From NCBI RefSeq assembly GCF_000585375.1, contig NZ_KK073874.1:5053251-5117250 (forward strand): a DNA stretch of 64,000 nt, read 5' to 3'. The notes beneath the pieces were generated by a model. That model did not search any database. It was not told the DNA's origin and saw only the letters and a list, made by a program, of their open reading frames with translations. Positions 35,614 through 44,042 of the stretch are shown one piece after another. Position numbers and translations under genes: made by a program. The stretch is from Cryptosporangium arvum DSM 44712. Lineage in GTDB: Bacteria; Actinomycetota; Actinomycetes; Mycobacteriales; Cryptosporangiaceae. Each line of letters opens with the position of its first letter. Position 1 is the first letter of the stretch.

Positions 35614-36776
35614 CCGGGCAGCCACGCGGTCACCAGGAACCCGTCCTCCACCGGACCGGCCGACGCGGTACCGCCGCCGGCCGCCGCCCGCTCGGCGATC
35701 CCGATCAAACCGTGCCCCCCGGCGGCACCCGCACCGGCCTTCGACCACGCGCCGAAACCGCCCGAGCCGCCGGAACCGTCCGAGCCGCCGGAACCGTCGT
35801 CGCGGATCTCGACGGCCAGACCGTCGGGCCACCAGGTCAGGGTCACCGTCGCCCGCGCCGCGTCGGCGTGTTTCACGGTGTTCGTCAGAGCCTCCTGGGT
35901 GATGCGGTACGCGGCGAGCTCGGCGTCGGGCGCCAGCCGGACCGGGTCGCCGACCTCGGTGAGCACGACCGGCAACCCGGTCCCGCGCACCCGCTCGACG
36001 AGCGCGGGGATGTCGGCGACGGTCGGCTGCGGCGCGAGCGCCCTGGCGTCGCCCGCGGTCTTGAGGACACCGAGCGAGCGCCGCAGCTGAGCCATCGCGT
36101 CGCGGCCGGACTCGGCGATCGCGTCGAAGGCCTGCTCGGCGCGCGCCGGGTCGGAGCGCACCACCAGCGGCCCGGCCTCGGCCTGCACGACGATGACGCT
36201 CACCGCGTGCGCGAGGACGTCGTGCAGGTCGCGGGCGATGCGGGCGCGTTCCTCGGCCACCGCGCGGGCCGCGTCGGCGGTGCGCTGGTGTTCGAGTTCC
36301 TCGGCCCGGGCGGCGAGGGCGTCACCGCGCTCGCGGTACAGGCGGGCGACCGTGCCGAGCATCCAGGCCGCGATCGGCAGCAGCAACGTGAACAGCAGCT
36401 GCGGGACCGTGTTGTGCTTGACGAAGATCGCGCCCGGCGGAATCGTCACGACCTGTCCGATCAGGATCGACCAGCGCTGCCAGGGCACCGGGCCGAGGTC
36501 GGCGATCGTGTACGTGGCCACCAGCGCCCCGTACTGCAGCTGCTGGCCGGGCCGGGCGTAGGCCGAGGTCAGCAACCCGAACGCGAGCACGATCAGTGCG
36601 ACCGTGAACGGGGCGCGACGCCGCCAGACCAGCGGGATCACCGTCCCGGCGCTGAACGCGACGCCGAGCGCGTCGGCCTCACCGGGGTCGGCCGCCCCGA
36701 CCTGACCCGCCACCGGGACCGCCACGACGGCGGCGATCAGCAGGTCGACGCGATAGCGCGATAACCAGGGACTCAC
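35610..36776 (-). CDS. DesK/NarX-type sensor histidine kinase
   Basis: A 388-aa kinase. About five N-terminal membrane helices are followed by a dimerisation helix with H-box EERARIARDLHDVLAHAVSV (HisKA_3). The ATPase domain has N-box YRITQEALTNTVKHADA and G-box GGHGLIGIAERAAAGGG. Between the D-box EIRDDGSG and GHGL lies a Gly/Ser-rich insertion (GGSDGSGGSGGFG) encoded by two copies of an 18-bp direct repeat, lengthening the ATP lid. It is coupled to the response regulator by a 4-nt overlap. Confidence 0.92.
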   Translation of the reverse strand: MSPWLSRYRVDLLIAAVVAVPVAGQVGAADPGEADALGVAFSAGTVIPLVWRRRAPFTVALIVLAFGLLTSAYARPGQQLQYGALVATYTIADLGPVPWQRWSILIGQVVTIPPGAIFVKHNTVPQLLFTLLLPIAAWMLGTVARLYRERGDALAARAEELEHQRTADAARAVAEERARIARDLHDVLAHAVSVIVVQAEAGPLVVRSDPARAEQAFDAIAESGRDAMAQLRRSLGVLKTAGDARALAPQPTVADIPALVERVRGTGLPVVLTEVGDPVRLAPDAELAAYRITQEALTNTVKHADAARATVTLTWWPDGLAVEIRDDGSGGSDGSGGSGGFGAWSKAGAGAAGGHGLIGIAERAAAGGGTASAGPVEDGFLVTAWLPG

Positions 36777-36847
36777 CGCCCCAGTCTGCCGCCCGGGGGC
36801 CGGGCGCGCCTCGCCGACGCGGGCGAACCCGCACCTCCCCCGCGCGA

Positions 36848-36883
36848 GCGAGCCGGGGCGGGGGTGCGCCCGCCCCGGCTCGC
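36848..36883 (-). terminator. GC-rich hairpin terminator of the gntP operon
   Basis: A 15-bp perfect stem (core AGCCGGGGCGGG pairing with CCCGCCCCGGCT, loop GGTGCG) lies 2 bp beyond the gntP stop codon. There is no T-tract, as is common in high-GC actinobacteria. Confidence 0.7.
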
Positions 36884-36885
36884 GG

Positions 36886-38421
36886 CTACAGCAGCGCCCA
36901 GACGATGAGCGTCATGACGAATCCGACCACCGAGAGGATCGTCTCGAGCACGGTCCAGGTGGCGAGCGTCTGCTTCACCGACATGTTGAAGTACCGCGAG
37001 ATGATCCAGAACCCGCCGTCGTTGACGTGGCTGGCGATGATCGAGCCCGCGCTGATCGCGATCACCAGCGTGGCCAGCTGCGCGGGCGAGTAGCCTTCGT
37101 TCTCGACCAGCGGCGCGATGATGCCGCCAGTGGTGACCAGGGCGACGGTCGCCGAGCCCTGGGCCAGCCGCAACGCGCACGAGATCAGGTACGCGAGCAC
37201 GATGATCGGCAGACCGGCGTCGGACAGCGTGCCGGCGAGCGCGTCACCGACACCGGTCGACGAGATGACCTTGCCGAAGAACGCACCCGCGCCGACGACC
37301 AGCAGGATCATGCCGACGGGGCGCAGCGACGCGGCGGTGACCTCGGAGAGCTCCGCGACCGTGCTCCCGCGGCGCACGCCGAGCAGCCAGAACGCGAGCA
37401 GCACCGCGATGGTCAGCGCGACCGCCGGGTTGCCGAGGAACGTGAGCACCGCGAGCAGCGTGCTCTTCTCCAGCCAGACCGTGCCGAAGGTCGCGCCGAG
37501 GATCAGCACGAGCGGCACCAGGATGATCGCGAGCACGGTCCCGAGCGCCACCGGCCGCCGCTCGGAGGCGCCGACCGGTCCGGCCGGGGTGCGCGGCCCG
37601 TCGTCCGCGCCGTCGTCACCGTCGGCCGCGTCGCCGGAACCACCGGACGGCCGCTCGGCCGTCGTCACACCCGCGGAGCCACCCGACCCGGAATCGGCGG
37701 CCGGGCCGCCGACCGTGACCCGCTGCTGGGCCTCGGCCTCGGCCACCTCGGCCGGCACCTCCACCCGGACGCGCGGGCCGATCCAGTAGGGCCAGGCGAT
37801 GCCCGCGGCCGCGAACGCCGGGAGGCCGCAGATCACGCCGATCAGGATCACCCAGCCGAGGCTGACGCTGAGCAGGCCCGCCGCGGCCGTGGGGCCGGGG
37901 TGCGGGGGCAGGAACGCGTGCGTCATCGACAGCCCCGCGAGCATCGGCAGCGCGTACAGCGCCAGCGAGCGCCCGCCCCGCAGCGCGGCCACGTACACCA
38001 GCGGCGCGAGCACGAAGATGCCGATGTCGAAGAACACCGGGATACCGAAGATCAGCCCGGCCAGCCCCATCGCCACCGGGGCTCCGCGCTCACCGAACCG
38101 CCCGGTCAGCTTCTCGACCAGCACGTCCGCGCCGCCGGAGCGTTCCAGGATGCCGCCGAGCACGGTACCCAGGCCGACGATGACCGCGATGTGACCGAGG
38201 ATCCCGCCGAATCCGGTCTCCAGCACCGAATCGGAGGCTTTCAACGCCGTGCCGACGATCTGCGACACCGGCAGCCCGGCCGCCAGCGCCAGCGAGAACC
38301 CGGCGATCAGCAGGGCGATGAACGGCTCGAGCTTGACCACGATGATCAGCGCGAGCAGCACGGCTATCGCCGCCGCGCAGAGGAGGAGCAACCCTCCGGT
38401 CGAGTCCTGTAACCAACTCAC
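36886..38421 (-). CDS. gntP: GntP-family gluconate/sugar-acid:H+ symporter
   Basis: A 511-aa permease with about 12-13 helices. Family signatures are LGTVLGGILERSGGADVL, FGIPVFFDIGIFVLAPLVYV, MTHAFLPPHPGPTAAAGLL, ALRLAQGSATVALVTTGGII and SHVNDGGFWIISRYF. GntP proteins import gluconate and related aldonates. Residues about 228-292, between the halves, are a Gly/Ser/Asp-rich low-complexity loop. It is the last gene of a minus-strand operon with aldolase, deacylase and PLP enzyme, so an amino-sugar acid is a likely cargo. GTG 38421 overlaps the aldolase stop by 4 nt and has GGAGG upstream. Confidence 0.92.
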   Translation of the reverse strand: MSWLQDSTGGLLLLCAAAIAVLLALIIVVKLEPFIALLIAGFSLALAAGLPVSQIVGTALKASDSVLETGFGGILGHIAVIVGLGTVLGGILERSGGADVLVEKLTGRFGERGAPVAMGLAGLIFGIPVFFDIGIFVLAPLVYVAALRGGRSLALYALPMLAGLSMTHAFLPPHPGPTAAAGLLSVSLGWVILIGVICGLPAFAAAGIAWPYWIGPRVRVEVPAEVAEAEAQQRVTVGGPAADSGSGGSAGVTTAERPSGGSGDAADGDDGADDGPRTPAGPVGASERRPVALGTVLAIILVPLVLILGATFGTVWLEKSTLLAVLTFLGNPAVALTIAVLLAFWLLGVRRGSTVAELSEVTAASLRPVGMILLVVGAGAFFGKVISSTGVGDALAGTLSDAGLPIIVLAYLISCALRLAQGSATVALVTTGGIIAPLVENEGYSPAQLATLVIAISAGSIIASHVNDGGFWIISRYFNMSVKQTLATWTVLETILSVVGFVMTLIVWALL

Positions 38422-39035
38422 GTCAATCCTCCGGTGAACTCGGTGGCGCGTCGGGTGATGCCGGCCCAGTCGCCGGCCTCCACAGCAGAGGGCGGGACCA
38501 CACCGGTCCCGGCGGTGACGGCGGCGGCCCCCGCCGCCAGGAACTCGCCCGCGTTGTCGGCGGTGACGCCCCCCGAGGGCACCAGCCGTAACGACGGGTA
38601 CGGCCCGTGCAGGTCACGCAGGTACCGGGGCCCGAAGGCCGAGGCCGGGAAGATCTTCACCGCGGCCGCTCCGAGCGCGGCGGCGCCGAGCACCTCGGTG
38701 GGGGTCAGCGCGCCCATCAGGAACGGCACACCGGCGTCCCTGGCCACCGCGGCGACCTCGGGCAGCACCCCGGGCGTCACCAGGAACCGGGCGCCGGCGG
38801 CGATCGCGCCGGACGCGTCCGCGGCCGTGAGCACGGTCCCCACGCCCACGGTCACGCCGGGGACCCCGGCCGCGGCCCGCAGGTGGTCGAGCACGTCCGG
38901 GGTGGTGAACGTCAGCTCCACGGTGCGGATCCCGCCGGCGGCGAGCGCGCCGCACAGCGCCTCCGCCGACGGCACGACCGGCGCCCGCACCACGCACACC
39001 ACCCGGTCGGCGAACATTTGCTCCAGCGCGCTCAT
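38418..39035 (-). CDS. eda: KDPG/KHG-type 2-keto-3-deoxy aldolase
   Basis: A 205-aa class I aldolase. The Schiff-base lysine is in AAVKIFPAS, the catalytic Glu in RTVELTFTTPDVLDHL and the phosphate-binding Arg in VCVVRAPVV. GVGTVLTAADA and LVTPGVLPEV complete the barrel pattern. Eda cleaves 2-keto-3-deoxy-6-phosphogluconate to pyruvate and glyceraldehyde 3-phosphate. ATG 39035 overlaps the deacylase stop by 4 nt. With the KDG kinase gene at 41934 it forms the lower half of a sugar-acid pathway. Confidence 0.92.
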   Translation of the reverse strand: MSALEQMFADRVVCVVRAPVVPSAEALCGALAAGGIRTVELTFTTPDVLDHLRAAAGVPGVTVGVGTVLTAADASGAIAAGARFLVTPGVLPEVAAVARDAGVPFLMGALTPTEVLGAAALGAAAVKIFPASAFGPRYLRDLHGPYPSLRLVPSGGVTADNAGEFLAAGAAAVTAGTGVVPPSAVEAGDWAGITRRATEFTGGLT

Positions 39036-40603
39036 CGGCGCACCGCCCGGCCCGGGGTCGCGTCGGTCCGCCGCCCGTCGTCGATCACGCGGACGCCGTC
39101 GACGAAGACGTACGGAATGCCGACCGCCGGCCGGCGGGGATCGGCGAACGTGGACCCGGCGGCGACCGTCGACGGGTCGAACAGCACCAGGTCGGCGATC
39201 GCGCCGGGGCGCAGCACCCCGCGGTCGGTGAGCCCGAGCCGGGCGGCGGAGCGACCGGTCATGCGCGCGACGCACTCCTCCAGGCCGAGCACACCCTCCT
39301 CGCGCACGTAGTGGCCGAGGTAGTGCGGGAACGTGCCCCACGCCCGCGGGTGCGGGCGGCCGCCGACGAGCAGGCCGTCGCTGCCGACCGTGTGCCTCGG
39401 GTGCCGCATGATCGCGCGGACGTTGGGCTCGTGCCCGACGTGCTGCAGGATCGTCGTGCCCAGCCGGTCGCGGCGGAGCACGTCGACGAAGACCTCGAAC
39501 TCCTCGCGGGCCTCCGCCGCGGCGATCTGCGCGATCGTGGAGCCGACCAGATCGGACAGCTCCTCGTTACGCACGCCGGAGATCTGCAGCGTGTCCCACT
39601 CGGCGACGACGCCGTGGCAGCCGTCGGAGCCGGTGACCTCGACCTGCTCGCGGATCCGCGCCAGCGCCGCCGGATCGGCCAGCCGCTCCAGCGTCGCGGC
39701 CGGGCCGCCGGTCGCCGACCAGCTCGGCAGCACCGCCGCGAGCGTCGTCGAGCCCGGCAGGTACGGGTAGGTGTCGAGCGTGACGTCGAGGCCGTCGGCG
39801 AGCGCGTCGTCGATGAGCGCCAGCAGCTCGGCGGCCCGGCCCCGGTTCACGCCGAAGTTCATCGTCGCGTGCGTGAGGTGCAGCGCGACCCCGCTGCGCC
39901 GCGCCACCTCGACCATCTCCGCGTACGCCTCGAGCGCCCCGCGACCGTAGGAACGCTGGTGCGGCGCGTAGAACCCGCCGTACCCGGCGACGACCCGGCA
40001 CAGCGCGACCAGCTCGTCGGTGTCGGCGAACATGCCGGGCACGTAGGTGAGCCCGCTGGACATCCCGACCGCGCCCTGCTCGAGCCCGTCGCGGACGAGC
40101 CCGGCCATCGCCTCGATCTCGGCCCCGGTGGCGGGCCGGTCCTCGGTGCCCACCACCATCATCCGGACGCTGCCCTGCGGCACCAGGTAGCAGACGTTGA
40201 CCGCGGCACCGGCGTCCACCCGGTCGAGGTACTCGCCGACGGTCCGCCACGGGAGGTCGCCGGGCACACCGTTCCACCCGGCGAGCTGGTCGCGGAGGAT
40301 CGCCAGTGTCTCGTCGGTGGCGGGGGCGTAGCTCAGGCCGTCCTGGCCGACGACCTCGGTGGTGACGCCCTGGGTGGTCTTGGCGAGGTGCTCGGGGTCG
40401 GTCACGACGGCGAGGTCGGAGTGGGCGTGCATGTCGATGAAGCCGGGCGCGAGCACGAGCCCGCCGGCCTCCAGCACCGGCCCCTCGGCGGGGACGTCGC
40501 CGAGCGCGACGATCCGCCCGTCGACGATCAGCGCGTCACCGCGGTAGGCCGGTGCACCGGTGCCGTCGACGATCGAGGCCCCCCGGACGCGGAAGGTACT
40601 CAT
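39032..40603 (-). CDS. N-acyl-D-amino acid deacylase (D-aminoacylase family amidohydrolase)
   Basis: A 523-aa metal-dependent amidohydrolase. The HxH pair is His59/His61 in GFIDMHAHSDLAV. The family signature MSSGLTYVPGMFADTDELV is intact, and the C-terminal aspartate lies in HTVGSDGLLVGG. The usual GHGxLR stretch is replaced by VPQGSVRMM, so the metal or substrate site departs from classical D-aminoacylases. Those enzymes release D-amino acids from N-acyl forms; close relatives deacetylate N-acetyl-D-glucosaminate. The start at 40603 and the 4-nt overlaps on both sides place it in a coupled operon with the PLP enzyme and the aldolase. Confidence 0.9.
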   Translation of the reverse strand: MSTFRVRGASIVDGTGAPAYRGDALIVDGRIVALGDVPAEGPVLEAGGLVLAPGFIDMHAHSDLAVVTDPEHLAKTTQGVTTEVVGQDGLSYAPATDETLAILRDQLAGWNGVPGDLPWRTVGEYLDRVDAGAAVNVCYLVPQGSVRMMVVGTEDRPATGAEIEAMAGLVRDGLEQGAVGMSSGLTYVPGMFADTDELVALCRVVAGYGGFYAPHQRSYGRGALEAYAEMVEVARRSGVALHLTHATMNFGVNRGRAAELLALIDDALADGLDVTLDTYPYLPGSTTLAAVLPSWSATGGPAATLERLADPAALARIREQVEVTGSDGCHGVVAEWDTLQISGVRNEELSDLVGSTIAQIAAAEAREEFEVFVDVLRRDRLGTTILQHVGHEPNVRAIMRHPRHTVGSDGLLVGGRPHPRAWGTFPHYLGHYVREEGVLGLEECVARMTGRSAARLGLTDRGVLRPGAIADLVLFDPSTVAAGSTFADPRRPAVGIPYVFVDGVRVIDDGRRTDATPGRAVRR

Positions 40604-41853
40604 CCGAACACCGTCCGGACCACGTCGACCACCGCCGGTTGGGCCGCCGACGCGTCGTCCACGACCGGCAGCAGGCCCCACTTGTCGAACGTGGTGCATG
40701 GGTGGGACAGACCGAGCCGCAGCACGTCGCCCACCCGGACGTTCTCGGCGTCGCCGGTGAGGCGCACGAACGTGTGCTGGTCGGCGAGCGCGGTGACCTC
40801 GGCGCCCGGCACCGGCTCGGCCGGGGAGACGCCACCGCGCCGGATCGCCTGGACCTCCGGCAGCCCCTCGTCGAACGGCAGGTCGCGTTTGCCGCCGTCG
40901 GCGAGCGCGAGGCCCGGCTCGGGGCGCGAGATCACGCGCACCCAGCCGTGCAGCGCGGCCCGCAGGCGCGGCCCGGTCTCCCGGTTCGACGGGGTGATCC
41001 CGCGGTAGAACCCGTCGTCGTGGGCGAGGTAGGCCCCGGCGCGCACGACCACCCGGGTGCGTCCCGGCTCGTGCAGCGGAGCCAGGGCCCCGGCGACCTC
41101 GTCGAAGTACGCGCTGCCCCCGGCGGTCAGGACGGCCTCGCCGTCGTAGAGGTCACCCAGCGCGGCGTGCACGTCCCGGAGCGACGCCAGGTAGGCGCGG
41201 ATCGTGGCCAGGCTCGCGTCGGACGCGTCGTGCGCCAGCGACCCCTCGTACCCGGCGACGCCGGCGAGCCGGAGGCCGGGCGTGCCCACCACGGCGCGGG
41301 CGGTGGCGACCGCGGCGTCGAGCGTGCGGGCACCGGTCCGTCCGCCGGGCGCCCCGACGTCGACGAGCACGTCGAGCGGTTGCGCCGAGCCGGCGACGTG
41401 CGGCGCCATCGCCTCGACGACGTCCACCCCGTCCGCCCACACCAGCACCCGCGCCGTCCGCGGCCGGCCCAGGAAACGCAGCACGCCCGGGTCGAGCACC
41501 GGGTAGGCGGCCAGCACGCACGGCAGGCCGGTGGAGAGCGCGAACGACAGCTGCCACGGGGTCGCCACGGTGATGCCCCAGGCCCCGGCGTCGAGCTGCG
41601 CGCGCCACAGCGACGGCGCCATCGTCGTCTTGCCGTGCGGGGCGAGGTCGACCCCGGCGCGCGCGGCCCAGCCGGCCATCGCCGCCCGGTTGTGCTCGAG
41701 CGCGCCGGCGTCGAGCGTCACTATCGGTGTCGGCAGCGTCGCCAGCGCCGGCCGGCCCGCCACCCACTCGGCGGCCGTCCGGCCCCACGCCTCGACCGGA
41801 ACCGCCTTCTGCTCCGGCCCCAACGGTCCGACGTTCTCCGCGTCGAATCCCAC
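40600..41853 (-). CDS. D-threonine aldolase/D-serine dehydratase-fold PLP enzyme (candidate D-glucosaminate dehydratase)
   Basis: A 417-aa fold-type III PLP enzyme. The PLP lysine is Lys75 in LAPHGKTTMAPS. The C-terminal metal pair His384 and Cys386 (LSHPCTTFDKW) is that of D-serine dehydratase-like domains. The family includes D-threonine aldolases, D-serine dehydratases and sugar-amino-acid dehydratases. Here the neighbours (deacylase, KDG kinase, KDPG aldolase, RidA, GntP) argue for ammonia elimination from D-glucosaminate to give 2-keto-3-deoxygluconate; this is inference. GTG 41853 follows GAGGAGG and leads the operon, divergent from the kinase. Confidence 0.82.
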   Translation of the reverse strand: MGFDAENVGPLGPEQKAVPVEAWGRTAAEWVAGRPALATLPTPIVTLDAGALEHNRAAMAGWAARAGVDLAPHGKTTMAPSLWRAQLDAGAWGITVATPWQLSFALSTGLPCVLAAYPVLDPGVLRFLGRPRTARVLVWADGVDVVEAMAPHVAGSAQPLDVLVDVGAPGGRTGARTLDAAVATARAVVGTPGLRLAGVAGYEGSLAHDASDASLATIRAYLASLRDVHAALGDLYDGEAVLTAGGSAYFDEVAGALAPLHEPGRTRVVVRAGAYLAHDDGFYRGITPSNRETGPRLRAALHGWVRVISRPEPGLALADGGKRDLPFDEGLPEVQAIRRGGVSPAEPVPGAEVTALADQHTFVRLTGDAENVRVGDVLRLGLSHPCTTFDKWGLLPVVDDASAAQPAVVDVVRTVFG

Positions 41854-41874
41854 GCTGCCTCCTCGGGACTGCTG

Positions 41875-41904
41875 CGTTGCGCAGGACGCAATGGGCGTTG
41901 CACA
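41875..41904. promoter_or_regulatory. Direct repeat/dyad operator in the divergent promoter, probable IclR site
   Basis: GCGTTGCGCA (41875-41884) and GCGTTGCACA (41895-41904) are near-identical and start exactly 20 bp apart, on the same helix face. The first also forms TTGCG-(5 nt)-CGCAA (41877-41891). They lie between the starts at 41853 and 41934 and could let the neighbouring IclR regulator control both arms of the sugar-acid locus. Confidence 0.55.
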
Positions 41905-41933
41905 ATTGGTCCGCACTGTTCTAGCATCGCCGC

Positions 41934-42875
41934 ATGCTGGGGGCAACGGGTTCAACGCGGCGAATCGTCTGCGTCGGCGAGGCGATGGCCGTGCTCACCC
42001 CGGCCCGTGACGTCCCGCTGCGCGACGCGGACACGTTCGTGCGCACGGTCGGCGGCGCCGAACTCAACGTGGCGCTGACGCTGGCCGGGCTCGGCGTGCC
42101 CACGGCCTGGCTCTCCCGCCTCGGCGACGACGGTTTCGGCCGGCACGTCGCCGCGGTGGCCACCGGCGCCGGCGTAGACGTCACCGCGGTCGACTTCGAC
42201 CCCGCCCGGCCGACCGGGATGTACGTCAAGGCGCCCGGCACCGCGAGCGACGGCTCCCGCCGCTCGGCGATGCTCTACTACCGGGACGGCTCCGCCGCGT
42301 CCGCGCTCTCTCCCGCGTACCTGCGCCGTCCCGCCGTCCGGCAGGCGCTGGCCGACGCGCACAGCGTGCACGTCAGCGGCATCACCCCGGGCCTCTCCGA
42401 CGACGCGGCGGCGTTCTGCGACGCGTTACCGGCGTTCTGCCCCCGGCTGACCGTCGACCTCAACTACCGCCCGGCGCTCTGGCGGGACCGCGACGACGGT
42501 GCCCTGCGCCGGTTGCTGGCCGCCGCCGACGAGGTCCTGCTCGGCGCGGACGAGGCGGTGCGTGTCTTCGGCCGCGCCGAGCCCGACGTGCTGCGCGAGG
42601 CCCTGCCCGGCGCCCGGCGCATCCTGCTCAAACAGGAGGAGCACGGGGTGCTCGTGCTCGGTGCGGAAACCATGCACGTGCCCGCGCTCGACGTCGACGT
42701 GCTCGAGCCGGTCGGAGCCGGGGACGCGTTCGCGGCCGGCTACCTCGCCGGGTGCTGGTTCGACCTGGACGTCCGCTCCGCCGTGGTGCTCGGGCACCGC
42801 TGCGCCGCGGCCGCGCTTGTCGTCCGGGAGGACCGACCGGTCACGCTGCCCGCTTGGAAGGATCTCGTCCGATGA
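41934..42875 (+). CDS. kdgK: PfkB-family 2-keto-3-deoxygluconate kinase-like
   Basis: A 313-aa ribokinase-fold sugar kinase. The N-terminal signature is GGAELNVALTLAGLGVPTAW. The C-terminal ATP/catalytic motif is VEPVGAGDAFAAGYLAG-like (EPVGAGDAFAAGYLAGC). Pattern IVCVGEAMAVLTP and GMYVKAP suit KDG kinases. It would convert 2-keto-3-deoxygluconate to the 6-phosphate, the substrate of the Eda aldolase across the divergent promoter. Its stop overlaps the IclR gene ATG by 4 nt. Confidence 0.85.
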   Translation: MLGATGSTRRIVCVGEAMAVLTPARDVPLRDADTFVRTVGGAELNVALTLAGLGVPTAWLSRLGDDGFGRHVAAVATGAGVDVTAVDFDPARPTGMYVKAPGTASDGSRRSAMLYYRDGSAASALSPAYLRRPAVRQALADAHSVHVSGITPGLSDDAAAFCDALPAFCPRLTVDLNYRPALWRDRDDGALRRLLAAADEVLLGADEAVRVFGRAEPDVLREALPGARRILLKQEEHGVLVLGAETMHVPALDVDVLEPVGAGDAFAAGYLAGCWFDLDVRSAVVLGHRCAAAALVVREDRPVTLPAWKDLVR

Positions 42876-43615
42876 GCCAGTCGGTGGCGCGCGCCCTGTC
42901 GCTGCTCGACCGGGTCGCGAGCGGCACCAGCACGCTGGGCGAGCTCGCCGCGGCCGAGGGTGTCCACAAGAGCACGGTGCTGCGGTTGCTGCGTGTCCTC
43001 GAGGACGAGGGCTTCGTGCACCACGACGGCGAGCACCGGTACCGGCTCGGCCCGCACCTGTTCCGCCTGGCGCACCAGGCGCTGGATTCGTTCGAGGTCC
43101 GGGTGGTGGCCGCGAACCGGCTGAAGGCGCTGCGCGACGAGACCGCGCAGACCGTCCACCTCGCGGTGCTCGACGGCACCACCGCGGTCTACGTGGACAA
43201 ACTCGAGCCGCGCGAGATGCCGGTGCGGATGGCGTCGCGGATCGGGAAGACCGCGGCGCTGCACAGCACCGCGGTCGGCAAGGTGCTGCTCAGCGGGCTC
43301 GACGCGGCCGAGCGCGACGAGCTCGTCGAGGCCCTGCCGTACGTGCGGTACACCGGGAACACCCCGGCCGGCCCGGCCGAGCTCCGCGCCGAGATCGCCC
43401 GCACGGCCGAGCGCGGCTGGTCGGAGGACCACGCCGAGAACGAGACGTTCATCAACTGCGTCGGCGCCCCGATCCGTGGCGCGGACGGGCGGATCCTCGC
43501 CGCGGTCTCGATCTCGGTCCCCGACGTGCTGCTCCCCTACGAGGACGTCCTCGCACTCGCCCCCGCCCTGATGAACGCGGTCGCCGACATCTCGCGCGAC
43601 TGCGGATACCGATAG
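42872..43615 (+). CDS. IclR-family transcriptional regulator
   Basis: A 247-aa protein. The winged helix (SVARALSLLDRVASGTSTLG, GVHKSTVLRLLRVLEDEGFV) precedes a GAF-like effector domain with AALHSTAVGKVLLSGL and the C-terminal cysteine region ETFINCVGAPIRGADG. KdgR-type IclR proteins sense 2-keto-3-deoxygluconate in pectin and sugar-acid catabolism; the neighbouring kinase and aldolase make that ligand plausible here. It is translationally coupled to the kinase. Confidence 0.93.
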   Translation: MSQSVARALSLLDRVASGTSTLGELAAAEGVHKSTVLRLLRVLEDEGFVHHDGEHRYRLGPHLFRLAHQALDSFEVRVVAANRLKALRDETAQTVHLAVLDGTTAVYVDKLEPREMPVRMASRIGKTAALHSTAVGKVLLSGLDAAERDELVEALPYVRYTGNTPAGPAELRAEIARTAERGWSEDHAENETFINCVGAPIRGADGRILAAVSISVPDVLLPYEDVLALAPALMNAVADISRDCGYR

Positions 43616-43622
43616 GAGTTCC

Positions 43623-44042
43623 ATGAGCACCCGCACCGCCATCGCCACCGACCAGGCTCCCCCGCCGCTGCCCCTGTTCCCGCAGGGCGTCCGGGCGGGC
43701 CGGGTCGTGCAGGTCTCCGGTCAGATCGCGACCGACCCGGCCACCGGCGAACTGCACGGCCCGGGCGACGTCGCGCAGCAGACGCTGCAGACGCTCCGCA
43801 ACATCGAGGCGATCCTGACGGCCGGCGGAGCGAGCGTCGGCGACGTCGTGATGCTGCGGGTGTACCTCGTCGACCGGGATCACTTCGGCCTGATGAACGA
43901 GGCCTACGACCAGTTCCTGAGCGAGCGGATCCCCTCGGGGGTGCGCCCCGCACGCACCACGGTGATCGTGGGCCTGCCCCGCGAGGACCTGCTGGTCGAG
44001 ATCGACGCGCTCGCGGTCATCGACGGAGCGGAAGCAGTTTGA
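43623..44042 (+). CDS. RidA family enamine/imine deaminase
   Basis: A 139-aa YjgF/YER057c/UK114-fold protein. Residues FPQGVRAGRVVQVSGQIATD, QTLRNIEAILTAGGASVGDV and RPARTTVIVGLPREDLLVEI carry the conserved Arg (RPARTTV) and Glu (DLLVEIDAL) positions of active RidA. RidA hydrolyses reactive enamine/imine intermediates released by PLP dehydratases, so it fits the PLP enzyme of this cluster. ATG 43623 has AGGAG overlapping the iclR stop, 7 bp away. The 3' end overlaps the convergent phytase-like gene by 26 bp. Confidence 0.9.
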   Translation: MSTRTAIATDQAPPPLPLFPQGVRAGRVVQVSGQIATDPATGELHGPGDVAQQTLQTLRNIEAILTAGGASVGDVVMLRVYLVDRDHFGLMNEAYDQFLSERIPSGVRPARTTVIVGLPREDLLVEIDALAVIDGAEAV

